Assembly (NCBI GenBank): GCA_010279815.1
Contig: QEOQ01000316.1
Location: 803,643 to 867,642 of the forward strand
Length of the DNA stretch: 64,000 bases
DNA from: Brachionus plicatilis
Taxonomy: Eukaryota; Rotifera; Eurotatoria; Ploima; Brachionidae
Direction of reading: 5' to 3'
The position numbers and the translations under genes are program-made. The notes under the pieces are model-generated. The model did no database searches. It saw only the letters and a list, made by a program, of their open reading frames with translations, and was not told the origin of the DNA. This document shows, piece by piece, positions 12,501-24,500 of the stretch (position 1 is the stretch's first letter; each line of letters opens with the position of its first letter).

Positions 12501-15500
12501 GGCTGTGAAAGAAAAAGAAGATCGCTTGTCCGAATTCAAGTGTTTGAAGTCATCAGAGCTTGACAAGGAGTCTGTGTCAGAGAAGCCATTGGAAATGGGG
12601 TCAAAGTCAGCTTTAGATAGTCCAGCAATCACAGACAACGGATCATAGTTGGTCCTAGCAGAGCTCTGGTCATACGAGTGGTAAACACTTCCATTTGACA
12701 TTGAAGCTGATGAAGCAGCACCTTGATACGCATTCACCAGTGTGTAGTTAGATATTTTGCTGCATGAATCTGCTGATGTGTTCACCATGGAATAATTAAC
12801 AGATTGGTTATTCTTGGCTGAACTAGCTGCGTGACTGGCCAGCCGTGTGATGTTTTCCATCAAAATATCTAATAGTGGCAAATAGATAGAGGCTATTCGA
12901 GCTTGTTTCTGCTTGTCCGAATTGTAGCGTGAGTCAAATGAGTGCTTACAAATCAAGTTTCGAAGCACTTGAATACTTGCCTTGCGCTGGTCCTTATTCT
13001 CATTTAGTGACAAACACAATTGGCTCAGCAGAACACCGACCAAAAAATGAAACTGACGAAACTGGTCTGACAAAATAAATTCATATTTTATGTCTTTAAA
13101 AAAAATAAAATAAAATTTTAGATAAGTTTAATTAAAAAAAAAAAGAACTAATAAACTAATTTCTACATGTTTCATAATTTCTAAAAAATTTATTAATTTA
13201 AATTTAAATCATACAAAAGAAAATATGTTTTTTATACTAAAACGGGTGTAGAATAAAAAATGACACAAAAGTTTAGTTCAATTTGCTTTCGCAGTTTTTT
13301 TCAAAATTTAAAATCAGACTGATCCTAGCTTTAAAATAAATAAAAATTTTATCAAAAAGTTGAATTTTCGATAAGTTGTTAGTAAAAAATGTACGAAACC
13401 ATAAAAAAAGATTTGTACAACTTTGTAAAAAGAAACCAAAATTTGCCAAAATCTGAAGTTGCAAGGCGATTCACTGGTCTTGGATACAAAAAACGTTGTG
13501 TTTATTGTTGGCTATATGTTAAAGAAAAAGGATAAAACTTCCAAGAGAAAAGTCTTTCAGACTCAATTACTCTAAGATAAAATTAAAATTTTTTTTTAAA
13601 TTATATATATTCTGAAAGAGCATGAAATTTTCTACACCATGGTATATAGTTTTGTTTGGAAAAAGGGTGTGCCAATTTTTGTTACTGAAATAAAGCCAAA
13701 ATGAATACTTTTTTCAGTTTAATCGTTTCCAGTTTAAGTAAAAATTTTAAAAGGGTTAGTTCTTTGCTCTAACAAGTCCGGTCCCCAGACATGGCCGTCT
13801 TGTTGAGTAGACCCCTTGACATGGTCTGCTCAGAGCCTCTAAAGTCCCTAGCTGGTCCGGTCCCTAGCCGACTTGCTAGAACTTAGGGTCCCCACCATCC
13901 AACTGTAGCTTGACTGTACCAGCACTAGCTGTACTGAGCACTTTTGGACTAAGGCAATCCGATCCCAAACCAATTGAACCATATTCACTCGCCGAAAGCA
14001 CTCAGAGTGCCTAGGAAATTTAACCATCGTCCACAGAAGCTTTGAAAAACCTGGCAAGCCTCTAGGTATATACCCAACCTTAAGCAAGGATTTTTAAACA
14101 GACCTCCCAAGTACAACACTTGGACCCACCCACTAGACTTAAGATTTTTTCTTCTCCAAACCGTTCTTATCAAGGAAACATAAACCAAATCTGCGAGTTC
14201 AACTTCTGGTTTGACACCTGCCGCGACAATGTTTTGAAACAGCAGATTAGACGAATGGGTGACAGACTTAACTTCGTCGACAACGTGGCGCACTTAAATA
14301 GGCTATACCGTAGGCACAAAAATCTTAGCACAATGCGCATACCAGTCAACTGCGACCTTTACATAAATGACTGTGTACTAGATACTTTAGACTGGATTAA
14401 TCCAGTGAAATTCACGAATCCTAACATCCACGTGACTCAAGGGTTAACTCGAACTGGTTCAAGTCGAATATCGCTTAATTCGAAAGTAAAATGTGTTAAA
14501 ATTTGTTTTTTTTAACACCTAAATCTAAAAATACACTTATATTTTAGATTTTTTCAAAAAATCCCTATCATCTTGCCCGGATTCATTTTTACTATATCTG
14601 AAAAAGATGTCGAAAATATTCTATGTGCTGATATGAATAATCCACGAGGAGAAAAAGACATAATTTAGGGTTAAGTCAAAACTTTTTACGACCACTCTTC
14701 GACTTCGACTTACCTGTAGCACTCAAGTTTTGAATTTCTGGAACCTTACAAACATCAAAAAGTGCAAAAAAAACACAAGTGACCCCATTTAGATGCTTAC
14801 CAGGATAAGGCAGCTAAGCAAAAATATCGTTGAATGATTTTAAAATATAGCAGATATGAATATGTAATTGTATATGAATCATATTTCACCCTTGGCAACA
14901 TCGCTGTGAGAGGAAATAATATTTTTTTAGCAGCAAGACGCCGGAGAGTGTAAAGAACAAATAATTTTTGGAACTAAAAAATTTTTTTATTTCTTTCCCA
15001 TTCATTCATAATGGAAACCTCTATATAACGAACACGTTTTTTTAGAACGGAGTGATTCGTTATAACGAAGTTCGACTGTAGAATATTATCAGGATAGCAA
15101 TTGTGTATTTTGGCCCAACTTAGCATCATCTCATTGTGCGAATATGGTACAGAATTAAATGTTTGATAAAAATACAAGATATGTTGCCGAAGAAGTGAAT
15201 CCAGCAAACGTACCAAAAGCTCGACCAATCGAAAATTTTTGGGGAAATTTGAAAGCTAAAGTTTATGAGGGTGATTGGAAGGCCAAAAATCTTGAGCAAC
15301 TCGAAAAATAAATTCGCCCGATTCAGTAGAAAATTCTCCACTTTTTTTCCCCCATTTGTAATTTTCCCCACTTGGTAAAAATAAATGTAACCAATCAAAT
15401 ATTTTAATTAAAAATGACATTAAAATCAATTAAATTCTTTATTGACCGAATTCAAAACTCATAAAAAACAAGCTTTTTTTTGCTTCTTATAAAAAGACTA

Positions 15501-18500
15501 TTTTTGAAAACCGAAAAAGAGAACCCAAAAGTTAAAGTTGGTATTTCCGAATTTGTACCCCAAGTGAAAGCTTTTAAAAATATAAAATGACTGAAAATTA
15601 CATTAACTTCCTATACTTGAAAATTTGATTATAATAATGGAAATTGTAGAATAAAAAACTTTGGTAATTTTGGTAATTTGAACCCTCAAAAAACTTTGGT
15701 AATTTTAAATGATTACAAATACAATTTACATAAAGAAAATAATAATGGAACAGCTCGAACAGGATTTTGATGCTGTTCAATTACTGAATAAGGTCAAAAA
15801 TATTAAATCAATTAATATAAGTTTATAATTTAATTATTTTTTGTATTTTTACTTGATGAATCGACTTTTATGTAATAAAAAAATCTTCAAATGTTTTAAT
15901 TTGTTAATCTATTACTCCGTTTTTATTGTGGGGAAAATTATAAATGGGGAATAATAAAAGTGGGGAAATATCTACATGGGGAAAAAAAGTGGGAAATTTT
16001 CTTATTGACCAATTTGCGCTTGAATGAGCAATATGGACCAAAAGGCTGTACAAGACTATGCCAAGACTGTTCGCTCTAGGCTCGACATCATGCATCGTCA
16101 GGGAGTTCAATACCTTAACTGATTTTATTTTTTCAAAATAGGAGGGTTCAGTTATAATTTAAAAAAAAAATTTAAATCCTTTGTTAAATAAAAAATTTTT
16201 TATGATAGAATTAATTTTGTGCCATTTTTTATTCTACACGCCATATTTTGCTAAATTGAGCATCGTCGTTGGCGTGAATTAAATAAATAAATAATTTAAT
16301 AAATTAAATTACTCTTAAAATATTTTTTTAGATCTTTTTGATATTTAAAAATAAATTTAAGTATTTTGAATAAATAAAGTGGTAAATTACCGGCAAAATC
16401 GTGAATATTGGCCACAGCTTTGCGAGTTGGTAGACTAAAAGCTATGTAGTGTTCGTGGTTGCAGACTATGCGAATAAAATCAAGCTTTATTTCATGAATT
16501 ATTTTATCACTAATGTTTGTGGCGTCCAAGTAGCGGTTAATAATGGTGAACATTTGCTTTTTATTGAGCAAATTTAGACTTTTTTTAATGAACATTGCTA
16601 CAGTCCTGTTGCATTTCTGAACTGCTGAAATCAAAGACTGTTTTTCTTTTGAGTTAGATACACTGGCGTGTTTAACCAACAAATCTATTAAAAGATCAAA
16701 AAAATCTTTCACTGACTTGTAAAAGTCTTGGGAAAAAATAGGAGATTTTTGAAAATTTTTTTTATATTGAATTGTGTACAAGGCCAAGCTTTTGAGCACT
16801 AGTTCCATAAAAAACCAACAATTTGTCAAAAAACGGTGTGTTTGAAACTGGTTTTGTAGATTATTTGCGTTATCTTTTAAATAATCTACAAGATTTGTTA
16901 TCAATTCGTGATGCAAGGTTGGTAGTTGATCATGGTTTTTTTCCGCAAAGTAGCCTGTGTAGTCCACATGGAACATGTATTTTATAAACGATTTCAAATT
17001 GTCAAGTTTTCCAATTAATGTCATTTGCCAAACAAAATGAAGCAAAGCCCTTAAAACCGTAGCTTATAGTTATATTTACATTTTAAGTATTTTATTATTA
17101 AATATATCTGAGAAAATTTTTCATATAAAATTCATAGTTTAGATTTAATTATTATCTTTAAATTTAAATAATATCAAATCTGTCAAATTTACTCAATATT
17201 GTTTCAGATTAATTTTGCGAACATTTCAAAAAAGAAAATAAAAAAATAAATAATGACAAAAATTTTCAAAAATTAAAATTTTATTTTACTTTTAAGAGTA
17301 TCATTAAAAGAACTCATATTCTCAAGTCCATCTTATAGAATTTTAGGCCGATTATTTTACTTACTTCTTCAAAAATGTATATATTTTCTATAAACGATTG
17401 AGTAAAATTTACAATCACTATTTAATTTTTTTATTATTTTTATTTTGGAGTGTTCAAAAAATTAACCTAAAAAATAAATTGAGTAAATTTGAAAATCACG
17501 AGTTAGTTGTTTTGACCAGCCCCAAGTAATTTTTAATTTCTTTCCTAACTAAACTCAAATTATTAAGAAATTTTAAATTTTCTGTAAATAATTAGTAAAA
17601 TTAGATATGGAAAAAAATGTTGTACTGTTAATAGTATGAATTTTTTTAGCGTATTAAATCAGTTAACCCTTTTTTTTTATTCCCTTTTCTGTTCCCTATC
17701 ATACCTAATAGATATGTATATTTTTTATCTTTTTCATAATTTCTTTAAAAACAATACTTTTTATAATTTTTAAATTTTAAAAGAATTATGAAGACTCGTT
17801 TTAACTTTATTAATTCCAAAAATGAATAATATTTTGAATAATTGAGTCTTATTTTAAGAACATAAGTTTTATAATCGAGGAAAAAAAATGCTCTTTTTTG
17901 GCAAAATGTTATTTATTGTACATTTTTATATTTTTACATTTTTACATTTTTGAGAGAAGAATAAAAAATCTCAAAATCAAAAAATCTAAAAAAATTTACA
18001 TTCAAGAACAGTAATAATAAATTCGCAATTACTTAAAAAGGAGTTTTAGAAAAATTTAAATGTAAAAACCAAGGAAAATTTTTTGAAAATCCCTTTTAAT
18101 TAATTGCGAATTTATTATTACTGTTTTTGAATGAAAATTTTTTTAGATTTTTTGATAATGAGATTTTTTTTTCTTCTCTCAAAAAAGTAAAAATGTAAAA
18201 ATATAAAAATGTACAATAAATTACATTTTACCTCTTTTTTTAACTTTACTTTTTTCTGTTTTGTTTTTATTCAAAAATATATTGAGCATTTTGAATAGGC
18301 AAAAAATTATTTTTTTTATTCAATTTATTTTGTAATTCCCTAAGAATGGAAATAAAACTCTTAAAAAAGACTCACCTGACTGCATGTATTGCTACATTGG
18401 TGCTCACAGTTGTTACAAAGGTGCTGAGTATTCGGTTGAACAAAGTAGGCATATATTTAACAATTGTAGATATTTCAGTAGCATGAAGAGCCTAAAAACC

Positions 18501-21500
18501 AAATAAAATAAGTTCTAAATAAATTCTAACTAAATAAAGAGTTAGTAAATTTAAGTTTAAAAGCTAAAAATGTGATACTTTAAGGTTAAGACTTAAACTA
18601 AGCTCTTCTTTGACCGGCTTGGACCAGATCATAGTTATAGGTAGCTAGCAAATATAATTACAAAATTTTTTGTAAAAATGCGACATCTTACTTTGACTGA
18701 ATTAATGCAAATTTCGTTTTCAACTTCCGACTTATTCTCAACTTTTTGAACATTCAAATTGGGTGGAATCAAAGGCGCTTTACGCTTGCTCATACTTCGC
18801 TGCACGAGTGCTTTTTGAATTGGTTCACTGTCAGTTGGCTTAGCTACACTCTGATTCAATTTTTCATATTGCGAGTAAAAATTGGCAACATGCGGGTCCT
18901 TTTTAAAATTATTTAAAAAAATATTTAAAATTTAATTATTTTTTAAATAAATTTTTTAATTTTTTAAAAATTATTTACTATGGTATGAACTGTTGAATTT
19001 GCTAATAAATTAATTTTGAAAAGCAATTTCATGTTATCAATCCATTTTATGTCACTAGGCCCGATAGATTGACCAAGACCAATCTGCTCGAAAGAAAGAT
19101 ATTCATTTGGTAAATTTTGAGCTATTGGCATGGACTTTTCTCCATCGAACAACTTTCCGTTTTTAAACACCGGCAGCCAAGAAAATCCGATCAAACTTTC
19201 CACGTTTTTACCACTGATGTTTGTGATCGATTCGGAGAAACTGGTGTCACACTCTTCCTGAATTGTTTTGGCATTGTTACAGCTGATATGGTAAAATTTG
19301 AACAAAATATGATGCTTTTCGTGCAGATTTAGCGGAAGTAGTATTTTTATTTCGTCGTAAAATTGAGGTGTCTTATTATGATGAGTTACTATTGTCTTGT
19401 AACAAGAGACAAGACACGAATTCGAGTCAGAGTTTAAATTATTTAAATTTGAATTTGTTTTAAAAATACAATTGAGAGCTTGGGTTGACAAACAATCAGT
19501 GTCTCTATCCCTAAATTCGATTTTTATCAGAATGTTTCTGGCTCTTGAGTATACTTTTTGTGTGTCGTATTTTAGGCTTATTGGGTACAAATAGCAAAAA
19601 CTTTTAAATTCGGTATTTATTCTAAGAAGTTTAGCTTTTTTTATTTGATCCTTTTGTTCAGATAAATTGGACTCGATATCGTCAATTTGAGATAAATTAG
19701 CCGGATTCAATTTAGGAACTAAATCAAAGTGGTCTATTTGTAAGATGAAATCGGTAACACGTGACCAGTCTAGTTTAGCTGAACCAAACTGCAAGCAAGA
19801 ATTGATTATCACTTAAAAAGAAATTTTTTTTAAGTCCATTTCAGAGTTGTTTAAAAGTCACAAGTCTCAAGTCAAGTCCAAGTCAAGACTTTTTTGTTTT
19901 TTTTTCAAAAGTCCCACCAAAGACTTTAATTTTTTTTTTTTTTTTAAATTTTTAAAGTCCGGACTTGGACTTTTTTTTGAGACTTGTAAACAACTCTGGT
20001 CCATTTTAATGCTACAGATTAAATGAGAATTTTTCCAGATTAACATTATTTTCTTAGTTCTGATTATCAGAAATAATAATTATAATCAATAGAGTAGAGC
20101 GAGATTTTTTGTTCCAAAAAAAGTTAGAAAAATAGAGTTTTTTATTTAAACAAAAAAAAAAAGTAAAAATAATTTATTTGATCTTTTTTTTTGACTTTTA
20201 ATCATAATTGATTGCATTTTTTTTAAATAAAATATTTTTTTAGATCTGGATCCGACAAGTCTATCGGTGTCTAAAACTTAAGAGCTCTCTTATAGAATTA
20301 TAATTGTTGTTTATTTTATCATTCATAATTAAATAAATTTGATTTATTTTTTATTCCAAACTTATTTCTGAAACGTTCGGAAATTTTTCAAAGAATCTTT
20401 CGGACAAATATATTTTTGATCAAAAATTTAAGGCCCACAAACCCAAGTTTAATGTTTCACTTTCTTACAAAACTGAATAAAATTTCACACAATTAAAATT
20501 TTTGAATTTAATCATATATTAAATCCAGAGTCTGAATGCGAAAAATGTTAACTTTTTGTTTAATAAATTAAATTAGTTTGAAATAAATTTTTTAGTAGAC
20601 TTAAATTTTTCATTAATAATTCACTAACTTTTGTACGGAACAAAAAGGAAGGCAGAAAATTAAAGAAGGACATTAACTTTTAAATTATGAAAAAAAGGGT
20701 TAATTTTTGTTCAATTAATATTTGAAATAAAGTCGGCTATTACAAAGCTTTTTTTCCAATTGCTAAAAATGGATCTTAAAAAATACACAACTTTTAATCA
20801 ACAGTTAAATTTCAGACTCTGGCGGCAAATTGAAGTTTGAGATCAAGATCAAAAGATCAAAATACAAATTTTAAAATTTTTTTTAATAATAGAGAAAAAT
20901 AAATTTTTTTAAAAGCAATTACTTGACATGACATGTCAAGTTTATTTTTATATTTAAAATTTTAGAATGTCCCTTTTTATTGAACTTTAGTAGGTTTAAA
21001 TATTTTAATTGATTTGAATGTAAACTTACTTTTAAAGACAAAAAAATTAAAAAATTTTAAAATTTAAAATTTATTGAAGTAGAAAAATAAAATTATTTCA
21101 TTCTGAATGAATGGATATAAAGTTTTAAATTTGAATTTGTGAATTTACTTAACCTGAATTATTTAAATTATTAATTGTTTTTGTTAAATAAATTACAGAT
21201 CAATCATTTTGATGTTAATTTGATAATAAACCATTATTAGACATAACATGTCTAGTAATGTTTAGTATTTATTTCGTAAGAATTATTAAAATCATTAGAT
21301 TATTTAGGCTTTAAAATTTTAAATGATCGTTTTGATCTTGTAATTTGATCTGAAACTTCAATTTGCCACTCTGGCACCAACCAAATGATAAAATAATTCA
21401 AAATTTATAATCATATGAAATCTAGTGTATTTTGAGGCGTTGTGAATTTCAAATACAAAGTGAGCAAACATTCTTCAATTTTTGATAAATTTTAATTAAA

Positions 21501-24500
21501 TTTGATAAAAAATATTTACAAAAGTACTTTAACAAAGTTCGACATACTTTGTTGGACCTTTTATACTTAAAATAAAAGTTTTATTTTATTTTTTAATATA
21601 TCAAATTGATAATCATTTAAATCTTTTTAAGTTTGATTTTTGTCTTTTTTAACCTTGGAAAATCATTTTAGTTCTAAAAGGTACAAAATACTTTGTTGCA
21701 CCAGAGTTGTTTAAAAGTCACAAGTCTCAAGTCAAGTCCAAGTCCGGACTTTTTTTTAAATTTTTTTTTCAAGATGAATATCATGACTAGAAAATTCTTA
21801 AAGTATTTTAAAATAATAAATTGTGTTAATCTTGATGACTCGAAGTTCCGAGATCCCAAAGTCATTTTTTTTTTCAGTTTTACAAATTAATCAAATAAAT
21901 TTTCCTGCTTTTCCATTTATGTAGATTAATTATCCTAGAAAAATTATATTTAACAGAAGATCACGAAAATTTCCTCCTAATTCTCAACTACTGTCAAAGC
22001 AACTTATCCAGTCATTTTTGATTGCTTAACATGATCTGAAGTCCGGACTAAAAAAATTTAAAAAAAAGTCTGATCTTGGAATTTTGAAAAAAAATTTAAA
22101 AATAAAAATTTTAAAGTACGGATTTGAACTTTTTTTTAATGATTTGGCCTTTATTTTGGGATTTTAAAAACTCTTTGTTTCAGTATTTTTTTAAATATTT
22201 TTTGTAACTTTAATTTTAATTTATCAAAAATTGAAGAATTTTTGTTCAATTTGAATTTGAATTTCACAATTTCGTATTTTGAGGCTTATAACTTAATTCG
22301 GTCTTAAATGTCATTAGAAAAAATATTTTCTAAGATAACTTTAATAAGAAAATTTAATATTAGGACTGTGTGAAAAATGAGTTAAATAAATTGGCTAGTC
22401 CCAAATTAAAATGGACTAATGAATATTTTTTAATTTAAAATTACTTGTTTTATCAGCTTGATTTTCATTATATTTTTTATCAAAATCATTTAAAAAAATT
22501 GAAATGTCCGCGCTCAAACTTGCCATTTTGTTCATGTACTTGTCTTTACTTTTAAAATCACCCAGGTATTTGAACAAATCCTCATCACTCAAATGATTTT
22601 CGTCCTGTTCATAGACCACAAATTTCGACTCATTGTCCAGCGCAAAGTCAAAATTTTTAGAAGTTGCCAAACGCTTATAAATTGGTTTGGCAAACCAAGC
22701 AAATGGCTGGCGATACGAATTGAGCCTAGTTTTCATCAATTGCTGAATTTTTTTGTTAAGCTTAATCGCTGCCTTTATCCTGCTTGGTTCGTTCATTTGA
22801 ATGAGATAGGGCTGAATGGACGAGTGCAAGCTGTTGCCGTCTAGAATCTTTTCCACTCGACCCACCAAATAAATGTCCTCGTGCACCTCCGAGACAGTGA
22901 ACAAAGCTTTGGATATTCGGTTAAACAAAGATTGTTTTAGTTCTGAATTTAGCAACTGGACTGGATTTTCACTAAAGTCAATTCCATTTAGGGAAAAAAT
23001 ATTTTTTTCCGCGCTGTTCAGAGTTGTCGAGCTGTTTTCTTTGGTCTGGTTCAAAAATGACATGGATGACTTGGACTGGGCTATGATCTGACAGGCAAAC
23101 TGCTCGCAGTTCGGAATCCAGTCGAAGTTTGAGCTTATTTTTTGATTATTTTTTACATCATACAAAGAAAGTGAAATATAAAAAAGTTCGGGCTTTATAA
23201 AAATAAATTTATTTGATTAATAAAAAATAAAAAAGTCCATTTTCTTACATTCATGCTGTTTCTTGACGTTTTTTTGTCGGTTTCATGGCCGATTTTTGAT
23301 GGTGGCAAGCGAAGATTGAGCTGAAAGTTATTACAAGTTAAAAGTAGTTTTTTTGCGGTGATTTTTTCCGGCCAAATGCACTCTAGTTCGGTTTCTTCAT
23401 CACAAAATTTATCATTCGATTCATACAAATTAAACAGATTTGTTTGCTCGCATTTTATCTGAAGCTCTTCGTCTTTTTCACTCAAATACTAAAATAAATT
23501 TTTTTTTAAATAATTTTTTTTTTAAATTAAAAATTTTTTTTAATCTATTTTTTTTTTAAATTAAAAATTTTTTTAAATTAAAAATTTTTTTAAATTAAAT
23601 TTTTTTTTCTAAAATTTACTTTATTTAAATCAAATGAGTTGATAAATTCTTGATTAGACTGCTTGATTGTGACTGCTTGTTCATTGTTTCCATTTGTCAG
23701 CATTCTGATGTCATTTGAGTCAGCGCTTTCATTCAGCGAAGCACCCAACTCTTCTGTTTTAGATTGGTAATTTTCATTTTTTACCGAAGAATTTCCCGAG
23801 TCAAATGTGTTGTTGGTCGAGTTGGGCGATGAACAAATAGTCGGCAAAAGTCCATTTGGGCATTTTTTTCTCACTATTTGGTCAAGTTTAGAGAACCATT
23901 CATCGAATTGTTTCTGTCCATCAGCGAAAAAAACGTGATGCAACTCCAAGTCACCACTTTCGACCATTTCAAACGAATATGGTCCGAATTTTGTTGGTGT
24001 TTTTTGCACACAGCTAATTCTCAAGTCGAGTATTATTTGATGTTTTGGGTTCTCGGCTTTTTTTTGACCTGGAACTTCTTTAAAACACTCCATTATGTAC
24101 ACATTAGCTGGCAGCGCTCGACGACTGTCAATTGAACTGCTCCTTGACTGCGCTGGACTGCTACTAGTCCTTAGATGAAAATACCTCCGTTTAAATGACT
24201 TTAAAAAAATTAAAAAAAATTTTTTGAATAAAATTTTATTTAAAAAAAAATGTTTACTTTGTCCGAGCTTGAAGAGATTCGGTAGTTCAACCACCCTTGA
24301 TGCTCGAATTTTACGCTACATTTGTGTAAACTAGATGGTGACGGATTGACATTTTCCTTTAATTAAAAAAATATTTTATACATGGACCAAAATTACTGCT
24401 AATTACTGATTTTTGTTCGGTATCTATTTCGTAGCAAAATTCCGGTATGAGCAAATTTTTGTTTCCAAGACCCTTTCTGATCACAAAATAATTTTAACCA

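Larger units (their letters stand above)
13246..16239 (+). mobile_element. Degraded mariner-like DNA transposon, interrupted by other insertions
   Basis: Terminal inverted repeats GTGTAGAATAAAAAATG(A/G)CAC match at 24 of 25 positions (13246-13270 and 16215-16239). On the plus strand three transposase pieces remain. An N-terminal helix-turn-helix lies at about 13389-13530 (SEVARRFTGLGYKKR). A catalytic-core piece lies at about 15095-15310 (FWPNLASSHCAN, then KARPIENFWGNLKAKVYEG), in which the Asp expected after FWP is Asn. The C-terminus lies at 16029-16121 (MDQKAVQDYAKTVRSRLD). Stops and insertions make it inactive. It occupies the 13094-16390 DOCK intron. Confidence 0.82.

Noticed and set aside
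15904..16110. 68-codon minus-strand frame
   Set aside because: The plus strand here encodes the mariner transposase C-terminus (MDQKAVQDYAK..), so the minus frame is a shadow.
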